From NCBI RefSeq assembly GCF_008932245.1, contig NZ_CP034909.1, positions 806,001 to 870,000 on the forward strand: a stretch of DNA of 64,000 nt. Reading direction: 5' to 3'. Source of the stretch: Sinorhizobium alkalisoli (GTDB lineage Bacteria > Pseudomonadota > Alphaproteobacteria > Rhizobiales > Rhizobiaceae). Positions 20,060-32,730 of this stretch are shown here, one piece after another; the first letter of the stretch is position 1, and every line of letters starts with the position of its first letter. A program made the translations under genes and the position numbers. The notes beneath the pieces are model-generated. The model saw nothing but the letters and a program-made list of their open reading frames with translations, made no database searches and had not been told where the DNA came from.

Positions 20060-20908
20060 TCAGCGCACGGCGGCGCCGGAGACGGCCGTCACGATGTATT
20101 TCTGGAAGAACAGGTAGAGAATGAGGATCGGCGCGCCTGCGAAGACCGCCTGCGACATCAGGAAGCCAAGCCCCTCCGATTGCGCGAAGTTCGTCTGCGT
20201 CGAGGCGATGCCGATCGTCAGCGTGTACATTTCCTTCTTCGTGCCGGAGATCAATGGCCAGAAGTAGTCGTTCCAGGAAGACAGGAAGGTGAAGATGCCG
20301 AGCGTTGCCTGGGCAGGCAGTGTCAGCGGCAGCAGCACTTTCCAGAAGATCTTGAAGCGGCTGGCATTGTCGAGCAATGCGGCCTCGTCGAGCTCCTTCG
20401 GGATGGCGCGGAAATATTGCGTCATCAGGAACACGCCGAAGGGGGCGGCCAGGCCTGGCAGGATCAGCCCATGATAGGTGTTGTGGAATTTCAGCCAGCT
20501 GAAGAGCTGGTGGCGGGCGATCAGCACCGCCTGCTCCGGAACGGCGAGTCCGAGCAGAACAATGACGAACAGCGTATTCCGGAACGGAAAGTTCAATCGC
20601 GCAAAACCGTAGCCGGCGAGTGATGAGAGGACCAGCGTGAAGATCGTCAGCGTGCCCGAGACGATCATACTGTTCAGAATCCAACGGAAGACCGAGGACG
20701 TCGCCAGGATATTGATGTAGTTGACAATCGTATACGGCGCATGGAAGACGGAGTTCATATCCGTCATCAGTTCCTTGTTGTCCTTGAGCGACATCGCGAC
20801 GACCCACGCGATCGGCGCCATCATCAGAAGCGCAAGGCTGATCGCCAGGATAAGGATGATGCGATCGCCGGTCGAGCGCCCGACCATGCCGGAAGATATG
20901 GAGCTCAT
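20060..20908 (-). CDS. ABC sugar transporter permease (MalG type)
   Basis: This 282-aa inner-membrane protein has six hydrophobic segments. The cytoplasmic EAA loop reads IPKELDEAALLDNASRFKIF, which docks the ATPase. N-terminal MAPIAWVVAMSLKDNKEL is typical of MalG-like permeases of carbohydrate importers. It overlaps the preceding permease gene by 4 bp (ATGA), so the pair is translationally coupled. GGGAGTAGAAGG lies directly before the ATG at 20908. It works with the permease at 20905-21840. Confidence 0.9.
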   Translation of the reverse strand: MSSISSGMVGRSTGDRIILILAISLALLMMAPIAWVVAMSLKDNKELMTDMNSVFHAPYTIVNYINILATSSVFRWILNSMIVSGTLTIFTLVLSSLAGYGFARLNFPFRNTLFVIVLLGLAVPEQAVLIARHQLFSWLKFHNTYHGLILPGLAAPFGVFLMTQYFRAIPKELDEAALLDNASRFKIFWKVLLPLTLPAQATLGIFTFLSSWNDYFWPLISGTKKEMYTLTIGIASTQTNFAQSEGLGFLMSQAVFAGAPILILYLFFQKYIVTAVSGAAVR

Positions 20909-21840
20909 CCTTCTACTCCCTTTCGACGCGAGATGAAGTACTGCGTGAGCGCTGCGATCATGATCAGAATGAAAAGGATTTCGGATGCTGCGGCGCCAAG
21001 CCCGAGATCCCATTTGGTGAAAGCCGCCTCGTAGATATAGAGCACGATCGGCTTCGAGACGTTGTTGGGACCGCCCTGCGTCATTAGCCGCGCCTGCCCG
21101 AAGAGCTGGAACTGCAGGACGATCTCGATGATTATCACCAGGACAAAGGTGCGCCGGATTGAGGGCAGGGTAATGTGCCAGAGGGTGCGCCAGCGGCTCG
21201 CATTGTCGAGCGCCGCAGCCTCGTAGATATCCTGAGGCACCTGCTGCAGGGCCGAGAGAAACAGCATCATCGGCAGACCGATGCACCACCAGACGGTCGC
21301 GATTGCAATCCCGATCATTGTCAGCTTCGGATCGGAGAGGAAAACGGGCGCGGTTGCGCCGAACCAGCCATAGATCGTGGCGAGCAGGCCGAAATTGCCG
21401 ATGAAGACGATGCGCCAGATCAGCGTGACGATCGTCACCGACAGGACGGACGACGAGAAGTAGACGGTGCGCAACGCGGCGGCTGTTCTCGTCTTGCGAT
21501 TGAGTGCCAGCGCCAGCAAGAGCCCGATGAGGGCAAGCGCGGGAACGGTTAGGAAAACGAAATAGAAGGTATTGCCGACCGCCTGGAGGAAGATCTTGTC
21601 CCTGAAGAGCCGAAGATAATTGTCGAGGCCGACGAACCGCCCGGTGCCGAAGGCATCGGCCTTGTGCAGGCTGAGCCAGACGCCCCAGAAGAGCGGCACG
21701 ACGAGCAGCGTCACGAAAAAGATGAGGTAGGGCGCGACGAAAAGCGCGTTGCGCCAGAGCGGCGCGTTGATGTTCTGCGCCGCCTGCCGAGCGGCTGGCC
21801 TGGCGGTCGAACTGCTGCCGGGGAGGGCCGCCTCAGCCAT
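20905..21840 (-). CDS. ABC sugar transporter permease (MalF type)
   Basis: This 311-aa inner-membrane protein has six hydrophobic segments, starting with LFVAPYLIFFVTLLVVPLFW, and an EAA loop VPQDIYEAAALDNASRW. It is the MalF-type partner of the next permease. The ATG at 21840 follows GAGGAG with 8-nt spacing and overlaps the ATPase stop by 8 bp; an upstream ATG at 21855 is less well placed. The cysteine-free basic N-terminus is cytoplasmic. Substrate inferred to be an arabinose derivative from gene neighbours. Confidence 0.9.
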   Translation of the reverse strand: MAEAALPGSSSTARPAARQAAQNINAPLWRNALFVAPYLIFFVTLLVVPLFWGVWLSLHKADAFGTGRFVGLDNYLRLFRDKIFLQAVGNTFYFVFLTVPALALIGLLLALALNRKTRTAAALRTVYFSSSVLSVTIVTLIWRIVFIGNFGLLATIYGWFGATAPVFLSDPKLTMIGIAIATVWWCIGLPMMLFLSALQQVPQDIYEAAALDNASRWRTLWHITLPSIRRTFVLVIIIEIVLQFQLFGQARLMTQGGPNNVSKPIVLYIYEAAFTKWDLGLGAAASEILFILIMIAALTQYFISRRKGVEG

Positions 21841-22933
21841 GGGCCGTCTCCTCATTGTGCCAGGCCCGGCCTGCGGCGTCGAAAAGGTGGGTGCGAGCGC
21901 CGTCGAGTGTCAGGGCAATTTCGTCGCCGATCGCGATGCGGCTGTTGCCGATATCCTCGGCGACGATGGCGCTTCCGTCCTTGAGGCGAGCATAGAGCAG
22001 CGTTCGGTCGCCGAGCCGTTCGATCACATCGACCTTGCCCGTGGTCGTCGCCGTCCCGCCATGCGCGAGCTTGACCGCCTCGGCGCGAATGCCGAGCGCG
22101 TGCTCGCTACCGTTGATCCCGGCAAGAGGGATCGCCGTCTGCAGTTCGGTCCCGTCCGGCAATCTTGCTCGAACAAAACCTCCCTGGATCGAAAGGCTGA
22201 CGGGCAGGAAGTTCATCGTCGGCGAGCCGACGAAGGTCGCAACGAAGCGGCTTGCCGGGCGCGAATAGATCTCCATCGGCGTGCCGATCTGCTCGATCTT
22301 GCGATTGTTCATGACGACGATGCGATCGGCGAGCGTCATCGCCTCGATCTGGTCATGGGTGACGAAGACCATCGTCGATTTGACGCGGTTGCGAAGCTGG
22401 GCGAGTTCGACGCGGGTGCGCACACGCAGCGCCGCATCGAGATTGGAGAGCGGTTCATCGAACAGGAAGGCCTTCGGTTCCTTGACGATGGCCCGGCCGA
22501 TCGCGACGCGCTGACGCTGACCGCCGGAAAGCTGGCCGGGCTTGCGTTCGAGCAGGTGGCCGATTTCCAGCAGGCGCGCGGCTTCCGCGACGCGGGCGGA
22601 AATGACATCGGCCGGCACGTTGATGTTGCGCAGTCCAAACGCCATGTTATCGGCGACGGTCATGTGCGGATAGAGCGCATAGCTCTGGAACACCATGGCG
22701 ATGTCGCGCTTGCCCGGTGGCAGGTTGTCGATGCGCTGGCCGTTGATCGCGATCGTTCCCTCGTCGACGCTTTCGAGGCCGGCGATCATGCGCAGAAGCG
22801 TTGACTTGCCGCAACCCGAGGGCCCCAGGAACACCATGAACTCATTGGCCTTGATCGACAGCGACAGGCCGTCGAGGACGGTCAGCGAGCCGTAGCGCTT
22901 GCTGACACTCTGAATGTCGATATGGGCGGTCAT
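21833..22933 (-). CDS. ABC sugar transporter ATP-binding protein (UgpC/MalK type)
   Basis: This 366-aa ATPase has Walker A GPSGCGKSTLLR, the Q-loop MVFQSYALYPHMTV, the signature LSGGQRQRVAIGRAI, Walker B AFLFDEPLSNLD and the switch histidine in FVTHDQIEAM. A C-terminal OB-like TOBE regulatory domain begins near residue 240 (FVGSPTMNFLPV). It powers the importer made by the two permeases and the binding protein. It is the first gene of the transport block, 243 bp after the arabinofuranosidase. That gap has its own promoter-like elements, so transport genes may be expressed separately from the enzyme. Confidence 0.93.
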   Translation of the reverse strand: MTAHIDIQSVSKRYGSLTVLDGLSLSIKANEFMVFLGPSGCGKSTLLRMIAGLESVDEGTIAINGQRIDNLPPGKRDIAMVFQSYALYPHMTVADNMAFGLRNINVPADVISARVAEAARLLEIGHLLERKPGQLSGGQRQRVAIGRAIVKEPKAFLFDEPLSNLDAALRVRTRVELAQLRNRVKSTMVFVTHDQIEAMTLADRIVVMNNRKIEQIGTPMEIYSRPASRFVATFVGSPTMNFLPVSLSIQGGFVRARLPDGTELQTAIPLAGINGSEHALGIRAEAVKLAHGGTATTTGKVDVIERLGDRTLLYARLKDGSAIVAEDIGNSRIAIGDEIALTLDGARTHLFDAAGRAWHNEETAHG

Positions 22934-23116
22934 GCGGCTGCTCCGATCGGGCAGTCAGAATGGGGAAAGCTGATATACACATTTGGTCGGAACGCGCCGG
23001 ACGCCATGGTTCTCGGGTGGCTCGGCGAGCCTCGACCGGTCAACGATAGTGCCAAAACAGAAGCGCTTGCTCCCATCTTCTCCTCCCAGCGGCACGTCGA
23101 GCCTGTGCCTAAACGA

Positions 23117-23141
23117 TAAATCATACAATTGGAATGTCAAC
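23117..23141 (-). promoter_or_regulatory. promoter of ABC importer operon with TAAATCA operator half-site
   Basis: On the minus strand GTTGAC/TTGACA (23135-23141) forms a good -35 element. Where the -10 should be lies TGATTTA (23117-23123 as TAAATCA on the plus strand), the same heptamer found at the arabinofuranosidase and regulator promoters. It lies about 190 bp before the ATPase gene. The -10 match is weak (TTATCG). The rest of the 243-bp gap shows nothing else I recognise. Confidence 0.45.
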
Positions 23142-23176
23142 AATATTACGATATGTATCGGTTATCATGATATTAA

Positions 23177-24685
23177 TCAACGCAGCCGGATCATGCGGTA
23201 GGAGAGGGGCGGAATCCTGGCGCCGAGTCTTCCATCCGAAGCCACTGCACCGTCTCCCTTCCTCGGGACCACATTGTCCGGTCTTTCGGCCGTGTTGGTG
23301 GCGTTGATGTCCGAATGAGCGAGCACCTGGTCATCGACAATCGTCAGCGCGCCGAAGTCGATCAGGCGGACGTTGAGATCGAGCGTTTCCGTGCCATGCC
23401 GGTTGACGATGAAGAAGGTGACGGCTTTTTGGTCGGTGTCATGGACGGCCGATACATCGAGATACGGCACGTCGCCGAGGCCCTCGACCCGATAGGTCGG
23501 GCTGTCGACATGCAGCTTGAGAGCCGTCCCGCGACCATAGGCCGAGGCGAAATAATAGGGATAGAAAATCGTCTGGCGCCAGGCCGGCCCGCCCGGCACC
23601 GTCATGATCGGGGCGATGACATTCACGAGTTGCGCCAGGCAGGCGATCTTCACGACGTCGGCGCGGTTGATAAAGGTGTTAAGGATGCAGCCGACCTGAA
23701 GCACGTCCTCGAAATTGTAATCGTCCTCGAGCAGGGCAGGCGCGTGCGGCCATCCATGGGCGCCCGCAAGTGTCTCCTTGTCGCGTTCCTTCGAATGATA
23801 CCAGACATTCCATTCATCGAACGAGATATAGACGCTCTTGTCCGAGCGCTTCTTGGCCTTGACGTAAGCGATCACGCCGGCGACTGTGCCGATATAGTTG
23901 TCGAGTTCGATGCTGCGGGCGAGATAGTTGGCGGTGTTCTTGGCGCGGTTCTCGAAATACATGTGCAGCGAGATGTAGTCGACCTCGTTGTAGGTGTGAT
24001 CGAGAACCGTCGCTTCCCACTCTGGATAGGTCGGCATGTGCGCATTGGAGGAACCGCAGACGACCAGCTCGAGCGAGCTGTCGAAGGCGCGCATTGCCTT
24101 GGCGGTCTCGTGCGCCAGCCTGCCATATTCATCAGCGGTCTTGTGGCCGATCTGCCAGGGGCCGTCCATCTCGTTGCCGAGGCACCAGACCTTGACGCCC
24201 CAAGGCTCGGCGCGGCCGTTGGCGCGGCGCTTATCGCTCCATACGCTGCCGCCTGGGTGATTGACGTATTCTAGGAAGTTGCGGGCCTCGTCGAGTCCGC
24301 GCGAGCCGAGATTCACGGCGAGCATCATCTCCGTGTCGACGGCCGCACACCATTCGGCGAATTCATGGATGCCGACCTGATTGCTTTCTGAGGTGTGCCA
24401 GGCGAGATCGAGGCGGACCGGCCGGCTCTCTTTCGGACCAATGCCGTCTTCCCAATTGTAGGCGGACACGAAATTCCCGCCCGGATAGCGGACGATCGGA
24501 ACCTTGAGTTTCCTGACAAGATCGATCACATCCCGGCGCATGCCGTTCTCGTCGGCGGTTGGATGGTCGGGTTCGTAGATGCCGGTATAAACGGCGCGCC
24601 CGAGGTGTTCGATGAAGGAGCCGTAAAGGCGGGGATCGATATCCGAGATCGTATACTTGCTGTGTACCGTGACCGCAGCCTTCAT
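23177..24685 (-). CDS. abfA: GH51 alpha-N-arabinofuranosidase
   Basis: This 502-aa intracellular glycosidase releases terminal alpha-L-arabinofuranose from arabinosides or arabino-oligosaccharides. The (beta/alpha)8 catalytic domain contains VRYPGGNFVSAYNWEDGIG, the acid/base glutamate in CLGNEMDGPW, and the nucleophile glutamate in SFDEWNVWY, all typical of family GH51. A beta-sandwich C-terminal domain ends in PPLSYRMIRLR. There is no signal peptide, so substrates must be imported, which fits the adjacent ABC importer. The ATG at 24685 has GGAGGAATGC before it. It is controlled by a strong promoter whose start region is covered by an inverted repeat. Confidence 0.94.
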   Translation of the reverse strand: MKAAVTVHSKYTISDIDPRLYGSFIEHLGRAVYTGIYEPDHPTADENGMRRDVIDLVRKLKVPIVRYPGGNFVSAYNWEDGIGPKESRPVRLDLAWHTSESNQVGIHEFAEWCAAVDTEMMLAVNLGSRGLDEARNFLEYVNHPGGSVWSDKRRANGRAEPWGVKVWCLGNEMDGPWQIGHKTADEYGRLAHETAKAMRAFDSSLELVVCGSSNAHMPTYPEWEATVLDHTYNEVDYISLHMYFENRAKNTANYLARSIELDNYIGTVAGVIAYVKAKKRSDKSVYISFDEWNVWYHSKERDKETLAGAHGWPHAPALLEDDYNFEDVLQVGCILNTFINRADVVKIACLAQLVNVIAPIMTVPGGPAWRQTIFYPYYFASAYGRGTALKLHVDSPTYRVEGLGDVPYLDVSAVHDTDQKAVTFFIVNRHGTETLDLNVRLIDFGALTIVDDQVLAHSDINATNTAERPDNVVPRKGDGAVASDGRLGARIPPLSYRMIRLR

Positions 24686-24711
24686 GCATTCCTCCACTAC
24701 ATCATAATTCA

Positions 24712-24765
24712 TGATTTATATCATAAATCAGGATGAATAAAGCGGAAGCCGCGGCGATGGTCAAG
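24712..24765 (-). promoter_or_regulatory. abfA promoter and operator
   Basis: On the minus strand CTTGAC (24760-24765) and CTTTAT (24737-24742) are separated by exactly 17 bp, matching the rhizobial housekeeping promoter at 6/6 and 5/6. Immediately downstream, over the expected transcription start, lies the inverted repeat TGATTTA (24712-24718) / TAAATCA (24724-24730) with a 5-bp spacer. This is the position of a repressor operator; the regulator encoded directly upstream is the obvious candidate. Confidence 0.6.
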
Positions 24766-24790
24766 AGGCGATATTTGCCCCGCACAAGTC

Positions 24791-25717
24791 TCAGCGCGTT
24801 TTGAGGCGCAAGAGGATATCCTGGTCGTAGTTGCCGAAACCACGGCCGAAGATGTTGACCCCGCCGGGGTGGCGGGCATTGTCGCGCACGCCGACGCGAA
24901 GCCGGATCGAGTGATGCTCTTCGACCTTCAGGTCTGCGAGCTTGACATTGGAGATACGCAGGCCATCGACGAAGGCGCCGTCATCATTGACCCTGAAACT
25001 CTTGAGCTTGCCGTATTGCGAGCCCTTGAGCTTCCACCAATCCGGCGTGAAAACCCCGCGTTTGTCGCCGAAATCACCCGGAGACGTCCAGGTTCCGATG
25101 TCGACGCCATTGACCGTCAGCGTGATGTCGGAAGGCCAGTCGGCGCTGGTTCCAGGCACTTCCGAGCTCAACTCCATGACGAATTCGACCTCGCGAATAA
25201 TGGTATTCGTCAGCCGCGCATTATTGGGAAACTGATACTCGACGTAGCCGCGCGTGAACCAGATGAGCGCCGCCTTCATGCGGTCGGGATCGAGAAACGT
25301 GTCGGGGACGTCGAGCAGGCCGATGATGCCGTCGACCGAGCAAAGCCCGCAAGGGGCGGTCACCTCGAAGCTCGTATAGAGCCCGAGCGGCATCGACACT
25401 TCGATCGCGTCCGGTTCGGTTTCCTTGATTTCATTCTTGAAGACGACGAGGACTTCGTCATAGACGCTATGGCAAACCTTCTGGTTTCCCTTGCGCGCCT
25501 TCTGCGTTTCGGTGCGGATGAGCCCGGCCTCCTCCAGCATCTGAACGTTGGTCGAGACGCTCGACTGCGGCAGCTTGAGGATGTCCGCAATTTCGTTGAC
25601 GTTCAGCGGCCCCTTTTTGTGCAGGAGCTTCAACACAGAGACCCTTGCCGGTGAAGCGAGCCCCTTCAGAATGGGCATGCCTTCCTCCGGGTCGACGACA
25701 AGAAAATTGCGGCTCAT
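24791..25717 (-). CDS. ArsR-type HTH regulator with large C-terminal domain, arabinoside locus
   Basis: This 308-aa protein has an ArsR-like winged helix in the first 90 residues (LASPARVSVLKLLHKKGPLN, then LPQSSVSTNVQMLEEAGLI as recognition helix). The remaining 200 residues are unusual for this family. They contain two cysteines in APCGLC and a beta-rich stretch with NGVDIGTWTSPGDFGD and IRLRVGVRDNARHPGGVNIFG that could bind a ligand. It probably represses or activates the arabinofuranosidase and importer genes downstream and its own gene. The role is inferred from position and from the common TGATTTA heptamer in all three promoters. I do not recognise the C-terminal domain by name. Confidence 0.75.
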   Translation of the reverse strand: MSRNFLVVDPEEGMPILKGLASPARVSVLKLLHKKGPLNVNEIADILKLPQSSVSTNVQMLEEAGLIRTETQKARKGNQKVCHSVYDEVLVVFKNEIKETEPDAIEVSMPLGLYTSFEVTAPCGLCSVDGIIGLLDVPDTFLDPDRMKAALIWFTRGYVEYQFPNNARLTNTIIREVEFVMELSSEVPGTSADWPSDITLTVNGVDIGTWTSPGDFGDKRGVFTPDWWKLKGSQYGKLKSFRVNDDGAFVDGLRISNVKLADLKVEEHHSIRLRVGVRDNARHPGGVNIFGRGFGNYDQDILLRLKTR

Positions 25718-25750
25718 GGGGCTCCGATAGACAGGGATGAAAATGCGTAT

Positions 25751-25786
25751 CGATGTTCTATATCAAAGAAAGTGATTTATTCAATC
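25751..25786 (-). promoter_or_regulatory. regulator gene promoter with TGATTTA half-site
   Basis: On the minus strand ATTGAAT near 25779-25785 and TATAGA near 25757-25762 look like -35 and -10 elements with about 17 bp between. TGATTTA at 25774-25780 sits between them. Autoregulation by the ArsR-type product is suggested. The remaining gap to groEL (25787-25959) shows nothing clear. Confidence 0.4.
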
Positions 25787-25959
25787 GCGTCTTCGCTCGA
25801 CAAGCGCTCGAAATGACAAGAAGAGATGGCCGGCGTTTCGCTCCGCCCCGCTGCGATTCGAGCTGACAATACGGGGTCGTACGACCGCCCTGCCAACGTG
25901 CGGGGCACACAACAGCCGCGCTGTGATCTGCGCTTGTTTCAGGGCTCGTTCCGTCGTTC

Positions 25960-27937
<1,978 letters not shown>

Positions 27938-27996
27938 GGCGTACTCCTTCCGTTTCATCGGTCGGGCGATGCACGACTGTCGGCAACCCAGATAAT

Positions 27997-28024
27997 AGAT
28001 AGGCAGCCGCCTTCATCCATCAAG
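27997..28024 (-). promoter_or_regulatory. probable RpoH (sigma-32) heat-shock promoter
   Basis: On the minus strand CTTGAT (28019-28024) and CCTATCT (27997-28003) are separated by 15 bp. This resembles the alphaproteobacterial RpoH pattern CTTGAA, about 15-16 bp, CCATAT. It lies 60 bp before the small ORF that precedes groEL. No CIRCE element was found in front of either gene. Confidence 0.5.
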
Positions 28025-28053
28025 CACACCATCATAGCATCAATCGGAGGGAT

Positions 28054-28076
28054 AAAAAAAAGCCCGGCGCCAGGGC
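28054..28076 (-). terminator. rho-independent terminator of the 397-aa exported-protein gene
   Basis: On the minus strand a GC-rich stem (28062-28076, GCCC and GGGC ends around TGGCGCC) is followed by eight T residues (28054-28061). It lies about 140 bp past the end of the gene at 28216, beyond the mosaic repeat. Confidence 0.55.
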
Positions 28077-28085
28077 GAGGCTGCG

Positions 28086-28177
28086 CATGTCTCCTTGAAA
28101 CGACCTCGTTTCAAGGAGACATGCAGCAACTCAAGAATGCTACAGCGTCGCGCGTCTGAAAAAGACGCGCGACGCTG
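28086..28177. repeat. rhizobial intergenic mosaic repeat (RIME-like), type A copy 1
   Basis: Two near-perfect palindromes make up the element. The first has 17-bp perfect arms (28086-28102 and 28107-28123) around a 4-nt loop; the second has 15-bp perfect arms (28143-28157 and 28163-28177) around GAAAA. Between them lies ATGCAGCAACTCAAGAATGC. Two degenerate copies lie at 37677 and 54027. This is the best-preserved of the three. Confidence 0.75.
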
Positions 28178-28215
28178 GAGATTTTGGCTGCCGTACGGGT
28201 CGGCGGCAGCGGCAA

Positions 28216-29409
28216 TCAATCGTTCGCCGCCACCGTCACGCCCAGAACCGACGGAAGCGTATTGGGCGCGCCCATGGCCGCGCCCATGATCATCGGAAAC
28301 GGCACCGGCTTCTCCGGTTCGGCGCTGATGGTCAAGCTCTTCGGGCTGTCGAGATAGGCATTGACGGCAGCAGTCACCTGGTTCTGCAGTTCCGGCAGGT
28401 TGAACTGAGCCATCATGATCGGCACCAGGCCCTTCAGCGACTGCGCCAGTTGCTCGCCGGTGACCCCCTGTTGGCTGCCAGCGAAATCGAGCGCCTTTTT
28501 CGTGATCGACGCGTCGTCGAAGCGGATCGAGGCGCTGTTGAACGTCAGTTGCTGCATCAGGCCGAGCATGGCGAGGCCCATTGCCTGCTCTGCCTCTTTC
28601 TTGTTCGGGTTTGCCTCGGCCGCCTTGACTGCTTCCTGCATCGATTTCAGGAACTCGAGCGTATAGCCGGAAAAGTCCATCGTGATATTCAGCCGTCCGA
28701 TGTTCTGGAAATCCAGGGCGTATTCCTCGAGTGCGAGATTACCGCTCTTGAGTTCCCAACTTCCTTTCATGGTGATCTTGCCGTCGATCTGCTGCAGGCC
28801 GAGCTTCTCGATCGCTTCCTTCGCCTTGGCGTCGTCCATTTCGGAGAGGTCCGCCTGCACGCCGGCGATGATGGCATCGAAGTCGAATCCGGCGTCGTTC
28901 TCCTGTCGCGTCAGATTGCCTTCCATGCTGGAAATGGTGAAGGCCTCCTTGCCTTTCACCGTGAGCACCAGCGGTCCGGTGCTGAAGGATTCATAGAGCA
29001 GGATGTCGTTGATCGTATCGCCCGACGGATCGCCGGGGATATCGAGACCGCCAATGGCAATATCCTTCAGGGAGATTGCATCCTTTCCGTCCTTCGCATC
29101 GACGTCCGGGAAGGAGACCGTCTCGGCGTAGTAGCCGCCGTCGTCCGCTTCCTCGACGCCCTCGAACGTCACCTGACCGATATCGAAGGATTGGCCGGGC
29201 TTGGCTGCCACCTGCAGCTTGACGCCCGTGACGGTCACGGTATCGCCGTCGGCCTCCGCCTTGTCGAAGCTAAGCTTGGACCCGTTGAGCTCGAGGGCGG
29301 CGCTCAGCTTCCTCACCATGTCCGCGCCGTCTAGGGCAAAGGCCGGGCCGGCAAGCGTGAGAAAGGCGGCGCCGGCCATCATCAGGCGGATCTTGCGCGC
29401 GTTCATCAT
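28216..29409 (-). CDS. exported protein of unknown function
   Basis: This 397-aa protein has a Sec signal peptide (RKIRLMMAGAAFLTLAGPAF, cleavage around AFA-LDG). The mature part alternates short beta-like strands with GL-rich loops (VTGVKLQVAAKPGQ, LKDIAIGGLDIPGD). It has a helical lysine/glutamate-rich region near residue 270 and ends in PSVLGVTVAAND. It should be periplasmic or outer-membrane associated. The repeated LKDIAIGGL-like pattern resembles families that bind lipids or act in envelope transport, but I do not recognise it and assign no function. The start may be either of two adjacent ATGs at 29409 and 29406. It is divergent from parC. Confidence 0.7.
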   Translation of the reverse strand: MMNARKIRLMMAGAAFLTLAGPAFALDGADMVRKLSAALELNGSKLSFDKAEADGDTVTVTGVKLQVAAKPGQSFDIGQVTFEGVEEADDGGYYAETVSFPDVDAKDGKDAISLKDIAIGGLDIPGDPSGDTINDILLYESFSTGPLVLTVKGKEAFTISSMEGNLTRQENDAGFDFDAIIAGVQADLSEMDDAKAKEAIEKLGLQQIDGKITMKGSWELKSGNLALEEYALDFQNIGRLNITMDFSGYTLEFLKSMQEAVKAAEANPNKKEAEQAMGLAMLGLMQQLTFNSASIRFDDASITKKALDFAGSQQGVTGEQLAQSLKGLVPIMMAQFNLPELQNQVTAAVNAYLDSPKSLTISAEPEKPVPFPMIMGAAMGAPNTLPSVLGVTVAAND

Positions 29410-32151
<2,742 letters not shown>

Positions 32152-32201
32152 CCGCAAGATTCGGCATCTTGAAATTACAGGTTGCTGCATCATCTTGAAT
32201 A

Positions 32202-32247
32202 GGCGCCCCCGCCTTTTCTCCAGGCGGGACTTTCCGCTGGGGGCGCC
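32202..32247. terminator. long hairpin between parC and an arsR gene
   Basis: GGCGCCCCC (32202-32210) pairs with GGGGGCGCC (32239-32247), and CCCGCC (32208-32213) with GGCGGG (32223-32228) can form an alternative inner stem. It lies 50 bp after the parC stop. No T-tract follows, so it may act as a 3' stabilising or rho-dependent structure rather than an intrinsic terminator. Confidence 0.45.
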
Positions 32248-32320
32248 ATCACTCTTTGACCCATGATTCCTGAAGTCCGACGAGACGCGGGGGAATCCTG
32301 CGCCCGGAGAGAGGAACGCG

Positions 32321-32620
32321 ATGATTTCGGCCCTTGACGACACCTTGCTGGCGCTCGCCGACCCGACGCGCCGCCGCATACTCGAAGTCCTGCTCGCTGG
32401 CGAGGCCTCCGCCGCGGATATCGCCATCGCTGTCGGCGTTCGACGGGACGAGCTTTTAAGGCATATGACGGTTCTCGAAGAGGCGGAGCTGATTTCCCGG
32501 CGATCGCAGGGCGAGGGCGAACTGATCGCCGCCAATCCGGCGCCGCTGGAGATCGCGGCCGAATGGATCAACACCAATCGCGAACTCTGGGCGATGCGCT
32601 CTCAGATGCAGGAAACATAG
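32321..32620 (+). CDS. ArsR/SmtB-type transcriptional regulator
   Basis: This 99-aa protein is a winged helix with LLALADPTRRRILEVLLAG at the N-terminus, the recognition region VRRDELLRHMTVLEEAELIS and a short C-terminal helix. It has no cysteines or histidine clusters typical of metal-sensing ArsR members, so it may not sense metals. GGAGAGAGGAAC lies before the ATG at 32321. It is not obviously linked to parC upstream and the target genes are unknown; its closest neighbour downstream is a DMT transporter on the opposite strand. Confidence 0.78.
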   Translation: MISALDDTLLALADPTRRRILEVLLAGEASAADIAIAVGVRRDELLRHMTVLEEAELISRRSQGEGELIAANPAPLEIAAEWINTNRELWAMRSQMQET

Positions 32621-32635
32621 AGCAGCCGCCCTGAA

Positions 32636-32720
32636 CCGATTTTCGGAAAGCTCGATGCGCAGATTCAAAGCGTGACGGCGATGTTTGCGCGTCCAATGCG
32701 TCTGAAAAGACGCGCGGCGC
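32636..32720. repeat. rhizobial intergenic mosaic repeat, type B copy 1
   Basis: The element reads CCGATTTTCGGAAAGCTCGA, then TGCGCAGATTCAAAG, then GCGCGTC and TGAAAAGACGCGCGGCGC. The first part is itself an imperfect palindrome and the last part is a stem. A second copy lies at 50552-50636. The GCGTCTGAAAAGACGCGC module is shared with the type A element at 28143-28177. This copy contains a small CAATGC insertion in its final stem. Confidence 0.65.
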
Positions 32721-32730
32721 CACAAGGCAC

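Noticed and set aside
28086..28177. CRISPR array or small RNA gene
   Set aside because: There are only two palindromes without repeating spacers; the pattern is an intergenic mosaic repeat.
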